DNA from: Nocardioides sp. Soil797
Lineage (GTDB): Bacteria; Actinomycetota; Actinomycetes; Propionibacteriales; Nocardioidaceae
Reading direction: 5' to 3'
Length of the DNA stretch: 64,000 bases
NCBI GenBank assembly: GCA_001429555.1
Contig: LMSR01000011.1
Span: 187,462 to 251,461, forward strand
Shown: one piece after another, positions 54,012 to 63,211 of the stretch
Layout: every line of letters starts with the position of its first letter
How positions within the stretch are numbered: position 1 is the stretch's first letter
The notes under the pieces: model-generated
What the model was told of the DNA's origin: nothing
What the model saw: the letters and a program-made list of their open reading frames with translations, nothing else
The model's database searches: none
Translations under genes and position numbers: made by a program

Positions 54012-55219
54012 ACACCGAGAAGGACCTCACAGCCGAGTTCCACCACCAGGCGGACCGCATCGACGGATCGCCGATCAGCTTCGACGACGTGGTCGGCACC
54101 GCCGGCAGGATCAAGCGCCGTCGCCGGGTCACCACCGGAGTCGCTGCCCTGGCCGCCGCCGCGGTCATCGTGCCGACCGCGATGTTCGGTGGAAGCCTCT
54201 TCGACAACGACGCCGCTCCCGAGCCGGCGCGACCGGGCATCCAGCAGGTGCACGACGTCACGCTCGACCCCTCGCTGCCCGAGGGCGACCCGCCGAAGCT
54301 GGCCTACACCGACGCCGACAAACTGGTCGAGCCCGACGGCACGACCACCACGATGGAGCAGGTGTACGCCGGGACGGACCGTGTCGGCGACGAATACCTG
54401 GCCGCCTACGGCTTCGAGGGTGCTGAACCGATGATCGACATCCTCGACAGCGACCTCACGGTCACCGAGACCGTCAAGACCAACAGCGGTGCTGTCGCCT
54501 CGGCGGACCACACGGTGGCTGCCTGGATCGCCCGCGACAACACGATCATGACCCGCTTCGACGGACAGAGTGTCGCCCTCGGCAAGGCGGACGGCGTCTA
54601 CCCCCAGCCGGTGGCGATCCTGGGGTCCGGGTCGTGCATGGAGGAAGCAGGCGGCTGCCGCGTGTTCTTCAACGCGCAGGGGAAGGGGCCGATGGCCGCC
54701 GACTCCCACGGCAACATCGAGGAGGTGCCCGGCAGCTTCACCAACATCGGCGCGGTCTCACCCGACAACCTGATCGCCGGGCTGGTCACGCCGCAGAACG
54801 CCGCCCCGACGGACGACCTGTGCAGCGCGGTCTATGACGAGCAGGCCAGCAAGCGGCTCTTCAAGACCTGCGGGTGGACCTTCGACAACGGTGCCGGCTT
54901 CTCCCCGGACAACTTGCTGCTCGTCGGACAGTCGGTCGAATCCGACGGCTCCAGCCCCCGCTCGATCACTGTGGTGGACGCCCGCACCGGCAAGAAGGTG
55001 CTCGGCATCGATCTGCCCGACAAGCCGCGGACGGCGTACATCGGAGGCAGCACCTGGGAGGACGACGAGCACCTACTGGTCCGCACCTCCCGGACGACGA
55101 TGACCAGCCCAGGTGTGGAGAACCTCTACCGGGTCGGGCTCGATGGCAGTGTGGAGCGTCTGCTCGAGCACGACCACGAGAACGGCACGATGACCGCATC
55201 CTGGATGATGATCCGCTGA
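54008..55219 (+). CDS. Single-pass membrane protein partner of the sigma factor
   Basis: This is a 403-residue protein. The cytoplasmic N-terminus (1-37) ends in a basic KRRRR cluster, followed by one membrane helix (about 41-62, TTGVAALAAAAVIVPTAMFGG) and a large outside domain of about 340 residues with beta-strand repeats (DNTIMTRFDGQSV, NLIAGLVTPQNA, NLLLVGQSVESDG), possibly a beta-propeller. Coupling to the sigma gene suggests an anti-sigma or sensor role, but no zinc anti-sigma motif (HxxxCxxC) is visible in the short N-terminus. Confidence 0.78.
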   Translation: MNTEKDLTAEFHHQADRIDGSPISFDDVVGTAGRIKRRRRVTTGVAALAAAAVIVPTAMFGGSLFDNDAAPEPARPGIQQVHDVTLDPSLPEGDPPKLAYTDADKLVEPDGTTTTMEQVYAGTDRVGDEYLAAYGFEGAEPMIDILDSDLTVTETVKTNSGAVASADHTVAAWIARDNTIMTRFDGQSVALGKADGVYPQPVAILGSGSCMEEAGGCRVFFNAQGKGPMAADSHGNIEEVPGSFTNIGAVSPDNLIAGLVTPQNAAPTDDLCSAVYDEQASKRLFKTCGWTFDNGAGFSPDNLLLVGQSVESDGSSPRSITVVDARTGKKVLGIDLPDKPRTAYIGGSTWEDDEHLLVRTSRTTMTSPGVENLYRVGLDGSVERLLEHDHENGTMTASWMMIR

Positions 55220-55231
55220 CTCACCCAACCG

Positions 55232-55297
55232 CTGCAGTTACCGAACAGTCCGCAGGAAAATCTTGCTCAGAACCTGCATACGTTTCGGTAGCTGCAG
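55232..55297. terminator. Inverted repeat between convergent genes
   Basis: CTGCAGTTACCGAA (55232-55245) and TTCGGTAGCTGCAG (55284-55297) match at 13 of 14 positions around a 38-nt loop, between the stops at 55219 and 55340. Confidence 0.65.
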
Positions 55298-55339
55298 CAG
55301 TTGGAGTGGCTGACAGCGAGCAGGTGGTTGCGAGCGCGC

Positions 55340-56380
55340 TCAGACGACGACGGTGCCGACGGGCTGGGATGAGTCCGCCGGAAAGTCCAGAGCAGAAGCA
55401 GGGCGACCACGCGCCACGACCTCCGAGCCCAGGGCCGCGATCATCGCGCCGTTGTCGGTGCACAGGTTCCGCTTCGGCACCCGCAGGCGTACGCCGGCAG
55501 CGGCTGCCCGCTCCTCCGCCAGCGCGCGCAGTCGCGAATTCGCCGCCACCCCACCGGAGATCACCAAGTCGTGGATGCCATGGGTGAGTGCCGCATCGAT
55601 CGCCTTGCGGGTGAGCACGTCGACCACGGCCTCCTGGAACGACGCACACACGTCGGCCACCGGCACCGGCTCGCCGGCCCGGTGACGTGCTTCCACCCAG
55701 CGGGCGACGGCGGTCTTCAGACCTGAGAACGAGAAGTCGAAGCGGTGCCGCTCCAGGTCCTTGCGCGAGGTGAGCCCGCGCGGGAAGTCGATCGTCACCG
55801 AACCCGACGCGGCCTCCCGGTCGATCGGAGGGCCGCCCGGATAGGGCAGGTCGAGCAGGCGGGCCACCTTGTCGTAGGCCTCCCCCGCAGCGTCGTCGAT
55901 GGTGTTGCCGAGCGAGACGATGTCGCCACTGATGTCGTTGACCTGCAACAGGTTCGAGTGGCCACCGGAGACCAGCAGGGCCAGGCAGGGCTCGGGCAGC
56001 GCACCGTGCTCGAGCTGGTCGACGGCGACGTGGCCGGCGAGGTGGTTCACCCCGTAGACGGGCTTGCCGAGGCCGAGCGCCAACGCCTTCGCCGCTCCCA
56101 CGCCCACCATCAACGCACCGGCCAGACCCGGGCCCGCGGTGACCGCGATCGCATCGACGTCGGACAGTCTCACCGATGCCTTCTCACAGGCCGACTCGAT
56201 CATCGGCACGATCGCCTCGAGGTGTGCCCGCGAGGCGATCTCGGGCACCACACCACCGAACGGCGCGTGCTGCTCCATGCTGCTGGCCACGGCGTCGGCG
56301 AGCAGGGTGTGCCCACGCACCAGGCCGACACCGGTCTCGTCGCACGACGACTCGATGCCCAGGACGAGCGGCTGGTCCAT
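55340..56380 (-). CDS. tsaD: tRNA N6-adenosine threonylcarbamoyltransferase
   Basis: This 346-residue Gcp/TsaD protein opens [16 protein letters not shown] and has [17 protein letters not shown] (metal-binding His), GGHSNLL and [17 protein letters not shown]. It transfers the threonylcarbamoyl group to A37 of ANN-decoding tRNAs together with TsaB and TsaE, all encoded here. Its start overlaps the rimI stop by one base (TGATG). It is the last gene of the operon, 43 bp from a hairpin. Confidence 0.97.
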   Translation of the reverse strand: MDQPLVLGIESSCDETGVGLVRGHTLLADAVASSMEQHAPFGGVVPEIASRAHLEAIVPMIESACEKASVRLSDVDAIAVTAGPGLAGALMVGVGAAKALALGLGKPVYGVNHLAGHVAVDQLEHGALPEPCLALLVSGGHSNLLQVNDISGDIVSLGNTIDDAAGEAYDKVARLLDLPYPGGPPIDREAASGSVTIDFPRGLTSRKDLERHRFDFSFSGLKTAVARWVEARHRAGEPVPVADVCASFQEAVVDVLTRKAIDAALTHGIHDLVISGGVAANSRLRALAEERAAAAGVRLRVPKRNLCTDNGAMIAALGSEVVARGRPASALDFPADSSQPVGTVVV

Positions 56381-56835
56381 CAGGAACTCCCGTCAGATGA
56401 CGACGTCAGCGAACGACGCATCACGAGCGCGTCGGAGCCGTCCTTGTAGTAGCGGGTGCGGGTGTCGATGTGCTCGAAGCCAGTGGCTGCATAGAAGGCC
56501 AGCGCTTCGGGGTTGACCGCCGAGACCTCGAGCAACATCCGGTCGGCGCCGTCCTCGCGCGCCGCGTCGATCACGTGATCGAGCAACGCGGCCGCGATGC
56601 CCTCCCGCTGCCGCGAGGGGTGTACGCCGATGCGCGCGAGGTCGGTGAGGTCCCCGGCCAGCATCGTGATCGCGTAGCCCACGACCTCGAAGTCGTCCTC
56701 GAACACCACGAAACGGCGGCCCTCCCGCTCCAGGTCGTCGAGCAGGGTGTCGGCGTCCCACGACTCCGTGCCGAAGAGCTCGCCCTCGAGCTCTTCGACG
56801 GTCTCGACGTCGGCAGCCACGGCGTCGCGGATCAT
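56380..56835 (-). CDS. rimI: Ribosomal-protein-alanine N-acetyltransferase RimI
   Basis: This 151-residue GNAT protein has [20 protein letters not shown] at the N-terminus, the acetyl-CoA loop [15 protein letters not shown] and the RimI-like [27 protein letters not shown]. It acetylates ribosomal protein S18, and possibly other N-termini. It lies between tsaB (ATGA overlap at 56832-56835) and tsaD, the order found in most actinobacteria. Confidence 0.93.
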   Translation of the reverse strand: MIRDAVAADVETVEELEGELFGTESWDADTLLDDLEREGRRFVVFEDDFEVVGYAITMLAGDLTDLARIGVHPSRQREGIAAALLDHVIDAAREDGADRMLLEVSAVNPEALAFYAATGFEHIDTRTRYYKDGSDALVMRRSLTSSSDGSS

Positions 56836-57473
56836 GACACTGCCTTCGGCTTGCCGGGGGCGACCGCGTCGGGTCGGCGCAGGTAGAGCGGGTCGGGGTC
56901 GAGCAGCTCGGCCAGCTCACTCACGACGGCGTGCCCCAACCAGCCTGCGGAGGGACGCAGCGGCTCGACCGCGTTCGGGAACTGTTCGGGATAGAGCCGC
57001 GCCCCCTCCCCCACGACGGGGAGCTCGCTGGCCACGTCGGCCGGGCGGTCCACCGCCGGCTCGGAGGTGCGCCGGCCGGTCTCGTCGTACGACGCCCAGT
57101 AGACCTCCTTGCGACGCGCGTCGGTGGCGACCAGGAACGGCCCCGTGACCGCGCCGGTCCCCACTGCCTCGACGGCGAGCGCGTCGAGCGAGCACACGCC
57201 GTACACCGGGATCTCACGCACCATCGCCAGCGTGCGTGCGGTGGCCAGGCCGACCCGCAGACCGGTGAACGGGCCCGGTCCGACGCCGACGGCGAGCGCG
57301 GTGACGTCGAACTGCTCGGCGCCGGCGTCGGCCAGCACCCCGGCGATCAGCGGAGCGAGCTGCTCGGCATGCTTCATCAGGTCTTCGGAGCGCCGCTCGG
57401 CGACCACGGACCCGGCGTCGTCGAGAAGGGCGACGGTGACCTGGGGGGAGGCAGTGTCGAAGGCGAGAAGCAC
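56832..57473 (-). CDS. tsaB: tRNA threonylcarbamoyladenosine biosynthesis protein TsaB
   Basis: This is a 213-residue ASKHA-fold protein: LLAFDTASPQVTVALLDD at the N-terminus, AVGVGPGPFTGLRVGLATARTLA and VATDARRKEVYWASY. TsaB is the catalytically inactive scaffold of the t6A complex. The GTG at 57473 gives the usual start (LLAFDTAS); an upstream ATG (57500) would add nine atypical residues. It is 59 bp downstream of the GNAT-TsaE fusion stop. Confidence 0.94.
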   Translation of the reverse strand: MLLAFDTASPQVTVALLDDAGSVVAERRSEDLMKHAEQLAPLIAGVLADAGAEQFDVTALAVGVGPGPFTGLRVGLATARTLAMVREIPVYGVCSLDALAVEAVGTGAVTGPFLVATDARRKEVYWASYDETGRRTSEPAVDRPADVASELPVVGEGARLYPEQFPNAVEPLRPSAGWLGHAVVSELAELLDPDPLYLRRPDAVAPGKPKAVS

Positions 57474-57532
57474 GCCCCAGAGACTATCCGCGGTTGCCAC
57501 CCCCGGTCACCGGCAGGCCATCCGGACGAGGA

Positions 57533-58456
57533 TCAGGTGGGCCAGTCGATGTCAGCCCACCGCAACCCGATGGGTCGTACGACGGCCTGCCGCACGTCGT
57601 GGTCCTCGATCACCTCGGTGTCGCCGAGAGTCCGGACCAGAGTGATCTCGAGCCGGTCGTCGGCCAGGCCCTCGGCCAGCCCGGCACCCCACTCGACCAC
57701 GGTGACGGCATCGGCGAGCGTCGCTTCGAGGTCGAGGTCGTCGATGTCGTCGATCGACTCGAGGCGATAGGCGTCGACGTGCACCAACGCCGGACCGTCG
57801 ACCAGGGACGGGTGCACACGAGCGATCACGAAGGTCGGCGAGCTGATGTTGCCGCGCACCTGCAGGCCGGCACCGATGCCGCGGGTGAAGGTGGTCTTGC
57901 CGGCGCCCAGCTCGCCGGAGAGGATGATCAGGTCCCCGGCGCGCAACAGCCGGGAGAGGCGATCACCGAAGGCCGTTGCGTCCTCGGCCGTGGTCAACTC
58001 GAAGGTGCGGGGGAAGACCTTCACCATGTGCACGAGGTGGGCCTCGCGGCCACTGCGCACGAAGCCTTCGTGCTCCCAGAAGGCGATCGAGGCCGGCAGC
58101 TCGACCCGCGCCAGGATGCGCAACGCGGTGCAGCCCAGGGTTGCGGCGTGCTCTTCCGCGGCGCGCACCAGCTCCCCCGCGACGCCGGTGCCCTGGGCGC
58201 CGGGGACCACTCCGAACCGGCGCAGTGCCAAGGTGTTGTCGGTGCGGGCGAAGACCACGGATCCGACAGGCTCTCCGTCGACCGTGGCCAGCAACCCACC
58301 GTCGGCGACAAGCGCCTGCGCGATCGAGTCCACCGTCTCGCTGAGCGCCGGAGCCGGAGGGTCGAGGGCAGGGCGTGCACCGAATGCAGCCCGGACGACA
58401 GCGTGTACGTCGGCAGCGGCCGTCTCGTCGACCACCCGCACCACTGGCGCGCTCAT
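57533..58456 (-). CDS. tsaE: Fusion of a GNAT acetyltransferase and the t6A ATPase TsaE
   Basis: This is a 307-residue protein. Residues 1-148 form a GNAT domain (FGVVPGAQGTGVAGELVRAAEEHA, acetyl-CoA loop at about 82-97; FWEHEGFVRSGRE). Residues 149-307 form TsaE with P-loop GELGAGKTT (181-189), SSPTFVI (switch) and VEWGAGL. TsaE alone is about 150-170 residues, so this is a clear fusion; the M. tuberculosis orthologue is unfused. The acetyl-transfer substrate is unknown. Both neighbours are close, with an ATGA overlap to the hydrolase at 58453. Confidence 0.93.
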   Translation of the reverse strand: MSAPVVRVVDETAAADVHAVVRAAFGARPALDPPAPALSETVDSIAQALVADGGLLATVDGEPVGSVVFARTDNTLALRRFGVVPGAQGTGVAGELVRAAEEHAATLGCTALRILARVELPASIAFWEHEGFVRSGREAHLVHMVKVFPRTFELTTAEDATAFGDRLSRLLRAGDLIILSGELGAGKTTFTRGIGAGLQVRGNISSPTFVIARVHPSLVDGPALVHVDAYRLESIDDIDDLDLEATLADAVTVVEWGAGLAEGLADDRLEITLVRTLGDTEVIEDHDVRQAVVRPIGLRWADIDWPT

Positions 58457-59562
58457 TCCGCCACGTTCCGCTCGTGCTGTGCTGCGGCGGCGAGCAACTC
58501 GTCGAGCGCCGCATTGACCTCGAGGTGCCGCTCCATGATCACCATGTGGCCGGCGCCCTCGAGCTCCACCAGCTGCGAGCCCGGGAGCAGTTGGTGCATC
58601 TTGCGGCTGTGGCCGATCGAGGTGAGCTTGTCGGAGGTGCCGCAGATGACCGAGGTCGGGATCCGCTCGAAGGCGTTCATCACCGCGAACTTGTCGAGCG
58701 CGTCGAAGCTCGGGAAGAACTCTGCGAGCACCTCGAATGGGGTAGCAGAGAGCATCTCGTCGACGAACGTGACGTAGCCTCCCGGCACATCGCTGCCGAA
58801 GGCGAACCTGTCCGTGGCGACCACGGCGAAGTCCTTGCCCAGTCGGCGTACGCCGTCGACCACGCGCGCGCCGCGCGCCAGCGCGGCGATCAGCCGGGTG
58901 GTGGCCTGACCACCGAGACCACCCAGGGCGCGGGGCATCAGCGGCAGCAGGATTCGGTGCGGCTTCAGCCCCCCGGCGGTGGTGGAGACGAGGGCCACGC
59001 CGGCGATGCGGTCGCCGAACAGCTCGGGATGCGCCTCGGCGAGAGCCACGATCGACATGCCGCCCATGGAGTGGCCGACCAGCACGACCCGTCCCTCGGG
59101 GACCACCTGGTCCAGGACCTGGAGCAGGTCCTCGGCCAGCTGCTCGATGGTCGCGTTCTTGGCCGACGAACGGCCCGACCGGCCGTGCGAGCGCTGGTCG
59201 TAGTAGACCGCGCGGACCAGGCCGCGGTAGCCGGCACGTTGGAAGTGCCAGCAGTCGAGGTTCAGCGCATAGCCGTGCACGAAGACCAGGGTGAGCCGTT
59301 CGGCGTCGGCCTCCACGTCATGGTGCTGTCCGGTGGGAGCGGCGTACTCGTCGACCTCGACGTGCAGCGGCACACCGTCGTCGGCAACCACGGTGATCGG
59401 GTCGGAGTGCAACGATCCGAGTGCGATCGCGTCTCCGGCGCCCCGTCGGGCGATGATGCGACGCCGACGGACCACCTGGACGGCTGTGCCGGCCACGGCG
59501 GCTCCCGCCAGCAGTCCGGCGGCCCCCGCAGACACCTGGAGGATGCGGCGTCCCACGCTCAT
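58453..59562 (-). CDS. Alpha/beta hydrolase
   Basis: This is a 369-residue protein. A hydrophobic N-terminal segment (about 5-28, ILQVSAGAAGLLAGAAVAGTAV) may be a membrane anchor. The alpha/beta-hydrolase fold carries the nucleophile elbow GHSMGG, the HGYALN oxyanion region and the final catalytic His in EGAGHMVIMERH. The substrate is unknown; the family at this locus between alr and tsaE is common in actinobacteria. ATG 59562 overlaps the stop of a tiny upstream ORF by ATGA. Confidence 0.9.
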   Translation of the reverse strand: MSVGRRILQVSAGAAGLLAGAAVAGTAVQVVRRRRIIARRGAGDAIALGSLHSDPITVVADDGVPLHVEVDEYAAPTGQHHDVEADAERLTLVFVHGYALNLDCWHFQRAGYRGLVRAVYYDQRSHGRSGRSSAKNATIEQLAEDLLQVLDQVVPEGRVVLVGHSMGGMSIVALAEAHPELFGDRIAGVALVSTTAGGLKPHRILLPLMPRALGGLGGQATTRLIAALARGARVVDGVRRLGKDFAVVATDRFAFGSDVPGGYVTFVDEMLSATPFEVLAEFFPSFDALDKFAVMNAFERIPTSVICGTSDKLTSIGHSRKMHQLLPGSQLVELEGAGHMVIMERHLEVNAALDELLAAAAQHERNVAE

Positions 59563-59615
59563 TCGGGGCCCCCGGTCGAACCGCAGCGCAGCGAGGATTC
59601 GTCTGGGGTGTTCAT
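59559..59615 (-). CDS. 18-codon mini-ORF, tandem copy 2, ATGA-coupled to the hydrolase
   Basis: The peptide is MNTPDESSLRCGSTGGPE. Its start lies in the stop of the previous mini-ORF (ATGA at 59612-59615) and its stop in the start of the hydrolase gene (59559-59562). Its DNA is identical to copy 1 except at the last base before the stop region. It could be a translated coupling leader or simply a repeat with an open frame. Confidence 0.5.
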   Translation of the reverse strand: MNTPDESSLRCGSTGGPE

Positions 59616-59668
59616 GCGGGGCCCCCGGTCGAACCGCAGCGCAGCGAGGATTCGTCTGGGGTGTTCAT
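59563..59668 (-). repeat. Tandem pair of a 53-bp cassette between alr and the hydrolase
   Basis: The two units (59563-59615 and 59616-59668) have a period of exactly 53 bp and differ at one position. Each starts ATGAACACCCCAGACGAA on the minus strand and ends GGGGGCCCCG before the next ATGA. Inside, CGAA and TTCG can pair. A diverged copy lies at 63609-63663 between glmS and acpS. Confidence 0.92.
59612..59668 (-). CDS. 18-codon mini-ORF, tandem copy 1, ATGA-coupled to alr
   Basis: The peptide is MNTPDESSLRCGSTGGPA. Its ATG overlaps the alr stop (ATGA at 59665-59668) and its stop overlaps the start of mini-ORF copy 2. No ribosome site other than that of coupled termination is visible. Confidence 0.5.
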   Translation of the reverse strand: MNTPDESSLRCGSTGGPA

Positions 59669-60843
59669 GCGTTGCCGCCCTCGGTGTCGCGTTCGCTGTC
59701 GACGTGGACCCGGCGCAACCGCCCGCCGATCCGGGTCACGATCTCGTAGTTGATGGTGCCGGCCGCGCGCGCCCAGTCCAGGGCCGTGGGGGCGCCGTCG
59801 TGGCCGGTGCCGAAGATCTCGACGACGTCTCCCTCGTGGGCCTCGTCGTCACCGAGGTCGATCATGAACTGGTCCATGCAGATGATGCCGCGCTCGGGTC
59901 GGCGCTTGCCGTTCAACCAGACCTCCACCGTGTTGGAGGCCACCCGCGGCAACCCCTCGGCGTACCCGACCGGCACCAGGCCGAGCCGGGTGTCGGCGTC
60001 CGCAGTCCACGTGTGTCCGTAGGAGACCGACGTGCCGGCCGGGGCCGACTTGACCATCGCCAGCGGCGCCCGCACCGTCATCGCCGGTACCAGGCCGAGG
60101 TCGTCGGTGACGCCGGGCGCGGGATCGAGCCCATAGCTGGCGATCCCGCAGCGCACCAGGTCGAAGCGCACGCTCGGTCGCAGCACCGTCGCCGCACTGT
60201 TGGCCAGGTGGCGCACCTCGGGGCGCAGCCCCGCCTGCTCGACCGCTGCCAGCGCCTCCCGGAAGACCTGCTCCTGGCTGTCGTTGGCCGGGTGCTCCGG
60301 CTCGTCGCCGCAGGCCAGGTGCGACCAGATGCCGGTGACCCGGATGTGGCCGCGCTCCTCCGCGGCCCGGCACTCGGCGAGCAGCGCCGGCCAGTCCTCT
60401 GGGAGGCACCCGCCGCGGGTCAACCCGGTGTCGATCTTCAACTGCACCCGGGCGGTCGTCGCGAGCTGCCGGGCGGCGGCCTCGATCTCGGCCAACTCGC
60501 CCAGGGAGTACGCCGTCACGTCGATGTCGCGACCGATCGCGGCGCCCCAGTCGTCACCCGGGACGGTGAGCCAACACAGCAACGGACCCGTGTCGCCGCC
60601 CTCGCGCACCGCCAGCGCCTCCTCGAGGGTGGCCGCGCCGAGCCAGTCGGCACCGCCCTCGCGGGCCGCCCGGGAGACCTCGGTGACGCCGTGCCCGTAG
60701 CCGTCGGCCTTCACCACGGTCATCATCATCGGTGCCGCGGCGCCGGGCTCGACGGCGTCGGCTGCGATCTCGCGCAGGCGGCGTACGTTGTGCCGGATCG
60801 CCGCGAGGTCGACGACGATCTCTGCGCGCGCACGAGAAGTCAT
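59665..60843 (-). CDS. alr: Alanine racemase
   Basis: This 392-residue PLP enzyme has the PLP lysine K45 in VVKADGYGHG, RCGIASYGLDP, and the second catalytic base Tyr in AGTSVSYGHTW with MDQFMIDLG downstream. It makes D-alanine for peptidoglycan. It sits between the acyltransferase and hydrolase genes in the conserved alr-tsaE-tsaB-rimI-tsaD order. The stop is inside an ATGA that opens the mini-ORF cassette. Confidence 0.97.
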   Translation of the reverse strand: MTSRARAEIVVDLAAIRHNVRRLREIAADAVEPGAAAPMMMTVVKADGYGHGVTEVSRAAREGGADWLGAATLEEALAVREGGDTGPLLCWLTVPGDDWGAAIGRDIDVTAYSLGELAEIEAAARQLATTARVQLKIDTGLTRGGCLPEDWPALLAECRAAEERGHIRVTGIWSHLACGDEPEHPANDSQEQVFREALAAVEQAGLRPEVRHLANSAATVLRPSVRFDLVRCGIASYGLDPAPGVTDDLGLVPAMTVRAPLAMVKSAPAGTSVSYGHTWTADADTRLGLVPVGYAEGLPRVASNTVEVWLNGKRRPERGIICMDQFMIDLGDDEAHEGDVVEIFGTGHDGAPTALDWARAAGTINYEIVTRIGGRLRRVHVDSERDTEGGNA

Positions 60844-60884
60844 GGCCCTGATTCTGTCAGGCGCGGCTGGGCGGGGCGCAGCGG

Positions 60885-61553
60885 CTAGTGGGCTGCCGGC
60901 CTGTCGTTGTACTGCCCGGCCAGTTCCTGGCCGCTGAGTGCTGCGATCGCGGACATGATCTCGTCGGTGGCGACGCGACGCGCCTTGCCCGGAGCCACGC
61001 CGTCGAAGCGGCCGGAGAAGTCGAGCGGCTCGCCGAACGCAACGCTGACCTTGGCCAGTCGCGGGATCCGCGAGCCCACGGGCTGCAGATCGGCCGTGCC
61101 GGTGAGACCGACGGGAACGACCGGCACCCCGGCCGTCAACGCAAGGTGGGCCACGCCAGTGCGTCCCCGGTAGAGCCGCCCGTCACGGGAGCGGGTGCCT
61201 TCGGGATAGATGCCGAACGCCTCCCCCTTGCCCAACACCTCGAGGGCGGTGTCGAGCGAGCTGAGCGCGGCCTGCGCATCGTCGCGATCGACCGGGAGCA
61301 TGCCGAGGCCTTCGAACCAGGCCTTGCTCAACGCGCCCTTCACGCCGGTGCCGGTGAAGTAGTCGGACTTCGCCAGGAACGCCACCTTGCGCGGCGCCAC
61401 GATCGGGATCACCAAGCTGTCGGCGAATGAGAGGTGGTTGCTGGCGATCAGCACGCCACCCTCGGCCGGGATGTTGTCGAGGCCGGTCACCCGGGGCCGC
61501 CAGATCGTGCGTGCGACGGGCGGTACGACGGCGTGCAACGCGGCGTAGAGCAT
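60885..61553 (-). CDS. 1-acyl-sn-glycerol-3-phosphate acyltransferase (PlsC family)
   Basis: This 222-residue acyltransferase has motif I ASNHLSFADS (NHxSxxD), the motif II region FTGTGVKGALSKAWFEGLGM, motif III YPEGTRSRDGRLYRG and motif IV VPVVPVGLTGT. It acylates lysophosphatidate, or a related acceptor, at the membrane. It lies 41 bp upstream of alr on the same strand, so probably in the operon. Confidence 0.93.
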   Translation of the reverse strand: MLYAALHAVVPPVARTIWRPRVTGLDNIPAEGGVLIASNHLSFADSLVIPIVAPRKVAFLAKSDYFTGTGVKGALSKAWFEGLGMLPVDRDDAQAALSSLDTALEVLGKGEAFGIYPEGTRSRDGRLYRGRTGVAHLALTAGVPVVPVGLTGTADLQPVGSRIPRLAKVSVAFGEPLDFSGRFDGVAPGKARRVATDEIMSAIAALSGQELAGQYNDRPAAH

Positions 61554-61721
61554 GCTCGGACTCTATGCCCGCGCAGTCGGGACCACACCGGCGGAGTGCG
61601 GACGCCACGACGTACAGATGAACGGGCAGAACGGCCGAGATGTGCCCCTCCTCGCCGAATTTCAGGTGTTGTGCCCGTTCAACCGCACGCGCGCGGCGGC
61701 GAGCCCGTGGCGTCGCCCCCC

Positions 61722-63107
61722 TCAACCGAGCAGGCGGCGTACGACGCCAGGCAACGCTGCGGCCACCTCACCGGCCACGATCGGCCCGCCCGTGGCCGCG
61801 GCCCCGTGCAGCCACGATCCGGCCGCGGCCGCGTCGAACGGGTCCAGCCCGGCAGCCAGGAGCGCACCGATCACCCCGCCCAGCACGTCACCCGCGCCCG
61901 CGGTGGCCAGCCAGGGCGAGCCTGTCGTGGTCACGTGGACCCGGCCCTCGGGGTCAGCGACCAACGTGTGGTGCCCCTTGAGCAGGCACACTGCGCCCGT
62001 CCGGTGGGCGGCCTCTCGGACCCAGTGCAGTTGGCGGGCCTCGACATCGTCGCGCCCGACGTCGAGCATTCGGGCCAGCTCCCCGGCGTGCGGGGTGAGC
62101 ACCGCATGTGCCGGGAGGTCGCCGGGCAGGTCGCGCAACGCGTCGGCGTCCAGCACCACGGGCACTCCGTCGTCCAGCGCGGCGCTGCGCTCCACGACCG
62201 CATCGGGTCCGCTGCCGGAGCCGACCACCCAGGCCTGCACCCGCCCCTCGCCGATGAGCACTTCGGGATGCGCGGAGAGCACTCGGTCAGCGGCGCTGCC
62301 GACGTAACGCACCATGCCGGCCAGCCCGCAGGACGCCCCGGCGACACTGAGCAGTCCGGCGCCGGCGTAGGCGCCACCGGTCCGCAGGCCGACGACACCG
62401 CGGGTGTACTTGTGCGAAGTCGCTCCAGGGGTGGGCAGCAGTCGAGCGAGGTCGGTGGCTTGCCACGCCTCCACGCCGGCCGGCGGCAGGTCGAGTCCGA
62501 TGTCGACCAGCGTGACCGTTCCGCAGGCCGACGCGGCCGGCTCGACCAGGTGGGCGACCTTGTGGGTGCCGAACGTGACAGTCACATCCGCGTTGACGTG
62601 CGGGCCGTCGAGCTCTCCGGTGTCGACGTCGATGCCACTCGGCACGTCGACGGCCACGACGGGGATCCCGGCGTACGCCGCCAATGCTGCCTGGGCGTTC
62701 GGCCGCAACCCGGGCCTTCCGCCAATGCCGACAATGCCGTCGACGACCACGTCGGGAGCAGCCGCGCCGCGGCCGGCCACGTCACGCGCAGCGGTGGCAT
62801 CGCGGACGAGCCCACCCGCAGATCGCAGGGCCACCAGACCGGCCTGATGCACCTTCTCCGCCAGCAGCACCGCCTCGACGGCGCACCCGCGACGGGCCAG
62901 CAGTGCCCCGGCGTACAACGCGTCGCCGCCGTTGTCGCCCGAGCCCACCAGCAGCACGATGCGTCGCCCGTAGGCCCCACCGAGCAGATCGATCACCGCC
63001 GTGGCCAATCCGCTCGCGGCACGAGCCATCAGCGCACCGTCGGGCAGGCGCGCCATCAGCTCAGCCTCGGCCGCCCGCACCTGTTCCACCATGTGTGCGC
63101 TCCGCAT
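61722..63107 (-). CDS. nnrE-nnrD: Bifunctional NAD(P)HX epimerase / ADP-dependent dehydratase
   Basis: This is a 461-residue fusion. The N-terminal YjeF_N epimerase domain (about 1-205) has LLVGSGDNGGDALYAGALLARRG and VVDGIVGIGG. The C-terminal ribokinase-like dehydratase domain (about 225-461) has VVLDADALRDLPGD, LTPHAGELARML and TAGAGDVLGGVIGALLAAG. It repairs hydrated NAD(P)H damage products. The gap to the next gene downstream (61554-61721, 168 bp) shows only CG-rich sequence. ATG 63107 or 63092 could be the start. Confidence 0.95.
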   Translation of the reverse strand: MRSAHMVEQVRAAEAELMARLPDGALMARAASGLATAVIDLLGGAYGRRIVLLVGSGDNGGDALYAGALLARRGCAVEAVLLAEKVHQAGLVALRSAGGLVRDATAARDVAGRGAAAPDVVVDGIVGIGGRPGLRPNAQAALAAYAGIPVVAVDVPSGIDVDTGELDGPHVNADVTVTFGTHKVAHLVEPAASACGTVTLVDIGLDLPPAGVEAWQATDLARLLPTPGATSHKYTRGVVGLRTGGAYAGAGLLSVAGASCGLAGMVRYVGSAADRVLSAHPEVLIGEGRVQAWVVGSGSGPDAVVERSAALDDGVPVVLDADALRDLPGDLPAHAVLTPHAGELARMLDVGRDDVEARQLHWVREAAHRTGAVCLLKGHHTLVADPEGRVHVTTTGSPWLATAGAGDVLGGVIGALLAAGLDPFDAAAAGSWLHGAAATGGPIVAGEVAAALPGVVRRLLG

Positions 63108-63211
63108 GGCTCCAACCTAACCGTCGCTCCCCGCCGCAGGACCTCCCGCCCGACGTCATGCGCAACGGTCGCCAGAGGCACCACAACGTATGACGTCCCG
63201 GCAGCAGCGGT

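Noticed and set aside
54008..54030. ATGAACACCGAG at the sigma-partner start as another cassette copy
   Set aside because: Similarity ends after the first 9-10 bases; no repeat body follows.
56477..56500. CTCGAAGCCAGTGGC in rimI as a second copy of the fbiC repeat
   Set aside because: Only about 13 nt match and they encode the conserved RimI segment; coincidence.
63108..63211. Strong terminator between acpS and nnrDE
   Set aside because: Only short GACGTCAT/ATGACGTC arms far apart; the genes are co-directional and probably still co-transcribed.
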